Below the pieces are notes generated by a model. That model searched no databases. It was not told where the DNA came from and saw only the letters and a program-made list of their open reading frames with translations. A DNA stretch of 64,000 nucleotides from Pelagomonas calceolata. Taxonomy: Eukaryota; Sar; Pelagophyceae; Pelagomonadales; Pelagomonadaceae. Shown here one piece after another: positions 58,030 to 64,000 of this stretch. The position numbers were made by a program, and so were the translations under genes. The first letter of the stretch is position 1. Every line of letters starts with the position of its first letter. The stretch lies in NCBI GenBank assembly GCA_918797485.1, contig CAKKNE010000003.1, positions 5,146,001 through 5,210,000 of the forward strand. The letters are read 5' to 3'.

Positions 58030-58408
58030 AAGCTGCTACTAACAGGATCTACACCGAGAAGAATCAGGCCCTACTAGTAGACCGGCTCGACTGCCCACTG
58101 GCAAGTGTGGGCCCCAACGAGTTCCGCGGTGCAGCCGGGCAGCCGGGGCACGGCGACCATCTCGGCGGCCCATTGAGTACTATGGGCTGACCCGATGCAT
58201 TTTGCGTCGCGCCGGCGTTGAAATGCCGAGGAATCTGATTGGTCACTGACACGGTGGCGAGAGCCTTGGAGATGCCAGGTCACATCCGCCCTCGCCGGGA
58301 ATTTTTGAAGTGATTCGAGCTTGGTTTCGGGCCGGGATCTCGGATCTCCCTACTAGTAGTCATCTCGCCAACGCACCGAGTTGGAGCTAAATTTAAATAC
58401 TACTAAAC
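58030..58408. other. Intergenic between convergent genes
   Basis: No gene or repeat recognised. Confidence 0.35.
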
Positions 58409-59616
58409 TCAGCTGGCGATACTCACCTTGGGTACGGTGCGGGCGGCCTCGGAGCCGAGACCGTCCCAGGCAAACCCCGGTACGTAATCGACGCGCAGGA
58501 GGCTCGGATCCCAGACGGCACGGAGCGAGGCGCAAAACGAGCCCGGCGGTGTCGCGCGGCCGGCGGCTGCGGCGACGCCGGAAAAGAAGGTTCGCTCGTC
58601 GCGCGCCGAGATGTCGCTGCCCCAGGATTGGATCGACGTGTGCGTGTTGATCTCACCGCGGGTCACGAGGCCCTCGAAGGGCGTCCCGTTGTACGTGAAG
58701 CGACAGGAGCCGTGAGACTGGAGCTCCTTGGAGACCTGCCACTGGTCCGTCTGCAGCGTGATGAGCGTCTCGTCGCAGGCGATGCCAAGGATGCGCGCCG
58801 CCGCCGCGCGCGGTATGATGAGACCCGCGTCGTTTCTGCCGAGGCGATAAGACGCGTACTTCCGCGCTGCGTGCTCGGGCCGCTCGAGCCGGAGCACGAG
58901 CGCCTCGAGCGCCCGGCCAAAATCGTCGCCGATTTCTACCTGTGTAGTAATCTAAATTTCACGGCGCGTTGTTTCCTCCACGCCATCGACGCGACACCAG
59001 CACGGCCGCGTCGTCGCCGAGAAATGACTTAGAGTGAAGAATGATCGGGTGCACCCGACACACCGGTTGATTTCCACACAGTCCGCGAACGTCGTCGTTG
59101 AGCAGCATGCCGTAGTCGGCGTCGGCCACCAGGACTTGGACCAGGAACCGAAGGTACGTGAGGAACCACGCGATCTGGCCGTAGCTCAGCCGCCACTCGC
59201 ACCGGAGGCCGAGCGCGTCGTAGTGCCGGACCATGTCCGCTAGCGGGCGAGCCTTTGACGTCGCGTTCAGCACGCGCAGATAGGGGTGCGCGCGGCGCTG
59301 CGCCTGGACCCAGGCGTTGCGCTCGACGTGCGATCGGAGCGTCGCGACGGACCACAGCATGCGCCCGCGCCGCCGACACGCGTGATCGCCTCGAAGTCGG
59401 CCTCGTCAAAGTCCAGGCGTCGCGCCCACTCGGTCTGGAGCGCCGGCGTCGTGCGGTAGCTGGCGCCGCCCATGCTCTTGGCGACCGCGAGCCCGCATTC
59501 GACGATGCGACTCTCCGCAAAATGTCCATCAACCAAGTCGCCTTCGTGGACCCCGGGATCGGCGGCGCCGCGCCCACCGACGCGACGACGACCAGCGCGC
59601 ACGACAGCCGCAGCAT
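58409..59616 (-). CDS. GT25-like glycosyltransferase, multi-exon, frame uncertain at the 5' part
   Basis: A signal peptide starts at the ATG at 59616 (MLRLSCALVVVASVGAA). The next block (HFAESRIVECGLAVAKSMGG) is in another frame without a clear intron. The GT25 block (TLRSHVERNAWVQAQRRAH; LSYGQIAWFLTYLRFLVQ; ADYGMLLNDD) is in a third frame. A 151-nt GT-AG, phase 0 intron (58940-59090) then joins NDD to VEIGDDFGRALEALVLRLER, giving the family's DD[V]E motif. The last exon ends near 58409. GT25 enzymes transfer galactose or glucose. The two early frame steps each fit one missing base, so sequence error, decay or unseen splicing are all possible. A GGTACC array lies upstream (59658-59720). Confidence 0.6.
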
Positions 59617-60003
59617 CTTGTGTGTGTGGGGCTGCCAACAATCGAACGAGGCGCCGCTTACCGTAGGTACTGCTGGTACCATGGTACGATTACCGTGGTG
59701 GCAGTATACCGAGGTACGAGCTTGTAGTACTATTGCGGTAGTGACCCCTAGTGGTCACGGTGCCCCCGGCGACCGCCAGATCACAATAATAGCTGCATGG
59801 TGCATTTACTACATTCCCAGGCTGCACATACCAATACATACCAACTCAAAGACTAATCATAGAGAATATCGCGGAACTGAAGCCTATGCGCTAGCGAGGC
59901 TCGGTGCGCAGGGCTCCGGAGGTGAGGTTTGGTCCTCAGAACTACTTTAGACACTCAGAACCTGCAGAGACGTCCCTCTCGATCTTAACTTCATTGCAAA
60001 GTC
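59617..60003. other. Divergent intergenic region with GGTACC array
   Basis: Array at 59658-59720 (TACCGTAGGTACTGCTGGTA and following). A weak R2-like stretch lies near 59785-59870. It should hold the promoters of the two flanking divergent genes. Confidence 0.4.
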
Positions 60004-60616
60004 ATGCCGAAGTTCCTCGCATTCACCCTCTTTTCGGTCGCGGCGGCGATGTCCCCAAAGGCGCTCGCGGCGAGGCGCTGCGTCCTATCTTTGGGGCAGG
60101 CACCCTTTCACTCGGTGCCAACAACTTCAATCGGCTCCGGGTAAACGTTCCCGCTCGCAGCGGGGGGCGAGGGCACGGGGGGGGCTGTCGGGGCAGGAGA
60201 GAGGGCGGACCGCGCCTGACGCCCCCGGCCACGCACGCGCACCGTCGCAGGTTCGCGGCGGCGGTGCCGTCGGTCCCATCACCGAGGACTTTGGCATGGG
60301 TCTGAGTCGCACGCTCGCTGGCGTTTCGATCGGTTCTGCTGTTCTTGAGAAGTACGCCGGCGCGGCCTCGACGACGCTCTCGTCGGCAGTCAGCGGCGAC
60401 GTCTTCACGACGAACGCCGCCATCGTCTTTGCGTCGTACGTGACGGGCATCATCGCCGGCGACCACTTCAAGGCCGTCGACGTCGCCGCGTCGCTCTGGA
60501 TTGCGTCTGTTGTCCTCAAGCTCAAAGACGCCGGCGTCGACGCGGACTCGATCCAGAGCAACATCGTCAACATCGCCGTCGCCGCGGTCATGGGTGTCGT
60601 CGCCTTTACCGATTAG
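60004..60616 (+). CDS. Small membrane protein with organelle-targeting start, unknown
   Basis: The start MPKFLAFTLFSVAAAMSPKA at 60004 looks like a signal or bipartite plastid presequence. The frame then steps by one base near 60055-60075 to give ALRPIFGAGTLSLGANNFNR. A 110-nt GT-AG, phase 0 intron (60141-60250) joins RLR to VRGGGAVGPITEDFG. The body has two or three hydrophobic helices (NAAIVFASYVTGIIAG; IVNIAVAAVMGVVAF). I do not recognise the family. The step may be a one-base sequence error. Length is about 165 aa if read through. Confidence 0.55.
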
Positions 60617-60874
60617 GCTCCGCGGCGGACCCCCCGAGCCGGCGCGCCGCCCTCAAGCTACGCCCCCCCCCCCGGTGCCCGCTCGCGGGGCCCTCGCCCC
60701 GTGTTAACGAATGATGCGAGCCTGAGACATACTCGAGTTCCCTTAGAGAGTTCCCTGTGAAGCTGGGTGTGTACGCTAGCTGGCTCGCAGCTTTCCTGGA
60801 ACCTTGAGCCTTGCGGCTAGTTCTAGAACTTGATACCGAACCGTGACTTGATTTGCCAGTGTACTGAGTCCGTG
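60617..60874. other. Short spacer
   Basis: Nothing recognised between the small membrane protein and MITE copy C. Confidence 0.35.
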
Positions 60875-61256
60875 CTAGGTTGCCACTTACCTGTTAATTA
60901 CCCGTTATTAACCTATAATTACCCCTCGGAGGGGGTCCGGGGTTAATAACCCGCTCAATAACCCGACAGGTTTCGACTAAACCCGTGTGAGATTAGCGAA
61001 AGACCCTCCGGGCGAGCGGATGGGCGCAAGCAGCCTGTTGAGCTTTTGGATACGTACAGGTGCGCCAAGGCAAGTACCAAGTCATGTGGCCCGGCGCGGC
61101 CCAGGCCCGCGCCAGTGGCCCGTGAGGCCCCCTCCCCCGGGCCTACCCCTCTATAAGATCCTGGGGTTAATAACCCGTACTAACGGGTAATTACCCGGGT
61201 TACTGACCCCGGGCCGCGATTGGGGTTAATAACCCCTGGGGTAAGTGGCAACCTAG
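60875..61256 (+). mobile_element. MITE, copy C
   Basis: 382 bases with near-perfect termini: CTAGGTTGCCACTTACC and GGTAAGTGGCAACCTAG are exact inverse complements. The centre is almost identical to copy B, so both moved fairly recently compared with copy A. Confidence 0.85.
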
Positions 61257-61470
61257 GTAGTACGGTACTAGTACTAGTAGTACTAGAAACTTGAAGTTAT
61301 TATGAAGTTATTATTTATTTATTTATTGGCGGAACAGGGGCTCTGCGGACACTGGCAAATTCTAACTCGGTGTTTGGTGAATGTAGCCCCTTGTCGGCAC
61401 TGCTGCATTGCGGGCTTCAATTGGCATTGCGAGGGACGCACATAAACACCACGGCGCGGGACGATCGTGA
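61257..61470. other. Spacer with TTTA run
   Basis: ACTAGTACTAGTAGTACTAG and a TTTA run (61308-61327), then the 3' end of the coiled-coil gene. Confidence 0.35.
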
Positions 61471-63489
61471 TCACTCCCACGCGCCATCGTCGTCGTTGTT
61501 TGTGTCCGCTTCCGAAGGCTCCGAATCCTGCTCGTCGTCGTCGTCGTCGCCGTCGGTCGTCGCCCCCCAACTTGCCTCGTCAACGGCTCGTTCTTCCTTC
61601 AGATTTTCCGCGACAATATGGGCGGCCTCCGCTTCATTTTCAGCCTCCTCGGTCTCGGCGCCAGCGGCGCGTTCCGCCTCGGTGCGCTCTGCCTCAGCCT
61701 TGGCGACGCGGCGTTCCTCGGCCGCTCTTCGCTCTGCCTCGGCGCGTTCAGCTTCCAATCGTTCAGCTTCGAGACGGGTTGCCTCCTCGGTGGCGAGTCG
61801 TTCGGTCTCCAAACGCTTGGTTTCGTTGGCAACGTGCCGTGCGGCGGCTTCGCGAGCTTTGGCCTCGGCGAGCCGCTTCGCCCCTTCTTTCGCCGCAGCT
61901 ACGTGTTCCGCTTCGACGCGCTTGGCTTCCAGATGCTCCGTTTCGAGTCTCTTCGCCTCCCGCCGGTCTGCTTCTAAACGCCCAGCCTCAAGCCGGGCCC
62001 CTTCGGCAGCGGCGCGCTCGGCCTGCTCGGCAGCGTTGCGCTCGACCTCTGCCCGCTCGGCAGCGATGCGGGCCAATTTCTCTGCCTCTTTTGCAGCGAT
62101 AGCATTGGACTTGGCTAGTTCTGTGGCGGCGATATCCTCTGACCGCGACGGTTTTGCGTTAAACGGCGGAATCTCGGCGATGGCCTCTGACCGCGACGGC
62201 TTTGCGTTAAACGGAGGAATCTCGGCGATGGCATCCGGTCGCGACGCATTAAACGGAGGAATCTCGGCGATGGCCTCTGATCGCGACGGCTTTGCATTAA
62301 ACGGCGGAATCTCGGCGATGGCCTCTGATCGCGACGGCTTTGCGTTAAACGGAGGAATCTCGGCGATGGCCTCTGATCGCGATGGCTTTGCATTAAACGG
62401 AGGAATCTCGGCAATAGCCCTCGGTCGCAACGCATTAAACGGAGGAATCTCGGCGACGGCCTCTGACCGCGACGGCTTTGCATTAAACGGTGGCGTTGCG
62501 GCGATGGCCTCCGGTCGCGACGCATTAAACGGCGGAATCTCGGCGACGGCCTCCGGTTGCACAGACACCGCTGGGCTCGCCGTCTGGCCGCCTTGGGGCC
62601 GGAGGTCCTCGGCCACAGCCACGCGCGTCGGCCGCCGACTGCCAGTCGCCTCGTCTTGATCGTCGCGTCCGATGCCGGCGCGCGCTCGTCGAAACTCTGC
62701 GTCGAGTCGCCGCTTCTTGGCCTCCGCCGCGCGCGTGCGTTTCGCGCGGACACGCTCGTCTTTTTTCTTCTTCTTGGCGTCTCGGAGCGAGACAAGACGC
62801 GCGGCTTCGCGCGCAGCGTCGCCCGCCAAGGCACAGTCGCTTCGCTGCGCGTTGTCGTCGCGCCGCCGCCGAGCCGCAGAGACAGGTCGAGCGGGCATGC
62901 CTCTGCCGCCATACGCCGCCTCGACGCGAGCGTCCCGTGCGCGAGGCGGCAACTTCGCCTGCGCGCGCCGCCCCGACGAAGCGGCGCCTGACGCCGGTGG
63001 TGACGCGCTGCCGCAGGCGAACCGGAGCAGGCGTGCCGCCTCGGCGTACGCGCGCTCGACGCGAGCGGTCTCGGCGGCGACGTCCGCGTCACGGAGCGTG
63101 CCTTCGAGTCCCACGCGCGCGGTCGCTTGCCGACGGAGCCGTCGCTCGACCGCCGCGACCCGGCCGTGCGCGCCGGCCAGCGCCTCGACGGCGACGCGCC
63201 GATTTTCTGCGGAGCCCCCCATTTGAGCTGGGGGGGCAGCGGCGGAGGTGCGCGCGATCGCGCCGCGGCGGCACCTGTTCAGATCGTTCACGACGAGCTC
63301 GAGTTCCCGCGTGCGCAGCTCGAGGTTCGCCTCGAAGGCGCGTTTCACCTTGCGTAGACGCGCGTGCTCGCGCCGCTGCTCCTCGAGCGCGTCGCGCGCC
63401 TCCGCGAGGCGCAGTCGGAGTTCGTCCGCAGCCTCGGCGGCCGACCTGGCCGGGGCCCAGCAGGCCCGCGCCCGGAATGGAGGCGCCAT
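61471..63489 (-). CDS. Coiled-coil protein with tandem AEIPPFNA repeats, unknown
   Basis: 672 aa in one frame from the ATG at 63489. The N-terminal coiled coil contains RLRLAEARDALEEQRREHAR. A basic middle region follows (DAKKKKKDERVRAKRTRAAE). About ten tandem units then read AEIPPFNA with KPSRSEAI or SRPEAI spacers (about residues 315-465). The C-terminal part is a long Glu/Ala/Arg coiled coil (RLEAERLEAERAEAERRAAE), and the end is very acidic. The repeat units are nearly identical at DNA level, so the array is young or homogenised. Pro-Pro-Phe cores suggest a binding site for SH3/EVH1-like partners; this is a guess. No family recognised. Confidence 0.6.
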   Translation of the reverse strand: MAPPFRARACWAPARSAAEAADELRLRLAEARDALEEQRREHARLRKVKRAFEANLELRTRELELVVNDLNRCRRGAIARTSAAAPPAQMGGSAENRRVAVEALAGAHGRVAAVERRLRRQATARVGLEGTLRDADVAAETARVERAYAEAARLLRFACGSASPPASGAASSGRRAQAKLPPRARDARVEAAYGGRGMPARPVSAARRRRDDNAQRSDCALAGDAAREAARLVSLRDAKKKKKDERVRAKRTRAAEAKKRRLDAEFRRARAGIGRDDQDEATGSRRPTRVAVAEDLRPQGGQTASPAVSVQPEAVAEIPPFNASRPEAIAATPPFNAKPSRSEAVAEIPPFNALRPRAIAEIPPFNAKPSRSEAIAEIPPFNAKPSRSEAIAEIPPFNAKPSRSEAIAEIPPFNASRPDAIAEIPPFNAKPSRSEAIAEIPPFNAKPSRSEDIAATELAKSNAIAAKEAEKLARIAAERAEVERNAAEQAERAAAEGARLEAGRLEADRREAKRLETEHLEAKRVEAEHVAAAKEGAKRLAEAKAREAAARHVANETKRLETERLATEEATRLEAERLEAERAEAERRAAEERRVAKAEAERTEAERAAGAETEEAENEAEAAHIVAENLKEERAVDEASWGATTDGDDDDDEQDSEPSEADTNNDDDGAWE

Positions 63490-64000
63490 GCTGCCCTTAT
63501 CACTGCCGCATGAGTCGAAAACCCGCTTTTGAATTGGCGTGCCACGCGCCTCAAAGTCTTAATGGTCCCTCTGGTGCATGGTACCACATGGGGGGTAAAC
63601 ATGGGGTGGGTACCAGGCTATGTTTACCCCGCAGATGTATGTCCGGTTTTGGTGTTTTAGAGGCGGGTGCCAGTGCGACCCAGCGGGTGCACCGCCACCA
63701 GCACCGCCCCGGGGGCCGAGGCACGCCCCCATGACGGCCTCGCATGCCAAGTTTCAGCGGCAACGGTGCTCGGGAAGGGCAGCCACGGTCGGCGGTTCCA
63801 TTCGACGATCGACGCCCCGCGGCCCCCTCTCGGCGAATTTGTCACTAATCGCGGCACAGGGTCTCAGGATAGGATTCGGAGGAACTTTGCTATGGGCGGG
63901 TGACAAATTAGCTGAGTAGATTTTCATCCATTCGTTCCCGAACACGGTCGCGAACGGGGGCACTACGGCTCACTTCCCGGCGGTTTTCGCTGGAACCAAA
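63490..64000. other. Right edge of the window, no supported gene
   Basis: About 510 bases with open frames on both strands but no recognisable family. It may be the promoter of the coiled-coil gene plus part of a gene outside the window. Confidence 0.35.

Noticed and set aside
1-64000. tRNA, rRNA or other structured RNA genes
   Set aside because: I looked for tRNA box A/B patterns and found none convincing. R2 has internal complementarity but no cloverleaf that I could draw.
1-64000. Bacterial or viral origin of the whole window
   Set aside because: Spliceosome proteins, CFAP70, prefoldin, short spliceosomal introns and LINE/MITE elements show nuclear eukaryotic DNA. No operons or ribosome-binding sites are seen.

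Overview
The window is nuclear DNA of a GC-rich unicellular eukaryote, most likely a photosynthetic stramenopile of the pelagophyte type (Aureococcus/Pelagomonas-like). This is an inference from four things: GC- and Arg/Ala-rich genes packed on both strands; very short introns (44-172 nt, several in frame, some GC-AG); a plastid-style ABC1 kinase; and a secreted BspA-like DUF285 repeat protein with Pro-Thr linkers, a family I associate with these algae. No taxon was confirmed by a search.

Layout. 0-4 kb: a K+-dependent Na+/Ca2+ exchanger with three EF-hands, then a degenerate SDR-fold protein. 4-7 kb: a palindromic repeat patch, a Ty3/Gypsy fossil, dispersed repeat R1 and a DUF3431 gene. 7.5-14.2 kb: a mitochondrial dicarboxylate carrier, CFAP70 and a LUC7-like splicing factor. 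14.6-17 kb: a small secreted protein, a sulfotransferase and a LINE 3' end. 17-20.6 kb: two tail-to-tail Myb genes, one a pseudogene. 21.3-23.6 kb: a whole-looking Tc1/mariner transposon. 23.7-28.1 kb: beta-carbonic anhydrase, a TrmN6-like methyltransferase and an otubain. 28.5-36 kb: a DUF285 surface-protein locus with a Cys-rich tandem array, enclosed by long inverted repeats. 36-46 kb: ABC1 kinase, prefoldin 4, a Cwc2/RBM22-type splicing factor, a pseudokinase, a GT8-like glycosyltransferase and an Erv/ALR oxidase. 46-64 kb: an alpha-helical repeat protein, YIPF1/2, a sulfotransferase, crooked-neck (CRNKL1), a Gal-3-O-sulfotransferase-like gene, a GT25-like glycosyltransferase, a small membrane protein and a coiled-coil repeat protein.

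Functional themes. Three genes serve pre-mRNA splicing (LUC7-like, Cwc2/RBM22-like, CRNKL1). Three sulfotransferases, three glycosyltransferase-like genes and an Erv/ALR oxidase fit a secretory or organellar route that makes and sulfates surface glycans. These genes are not arranged as an operon.

The most unusual material is non-coding. It includes GGTACCGTA arrays just upstream of many starts, a 26-bp motif with GCTAG/CTAGC ends upstream of four or five genes, a MITE family with CTAGGTTGCCA termini, repeat families R1-R3, a 0.9-kb element with 124-bp terminal inverted repeats, and intron-edge sequence shared between the DUF285 array and a glycosyltransferase intron. The last may be introner-like.
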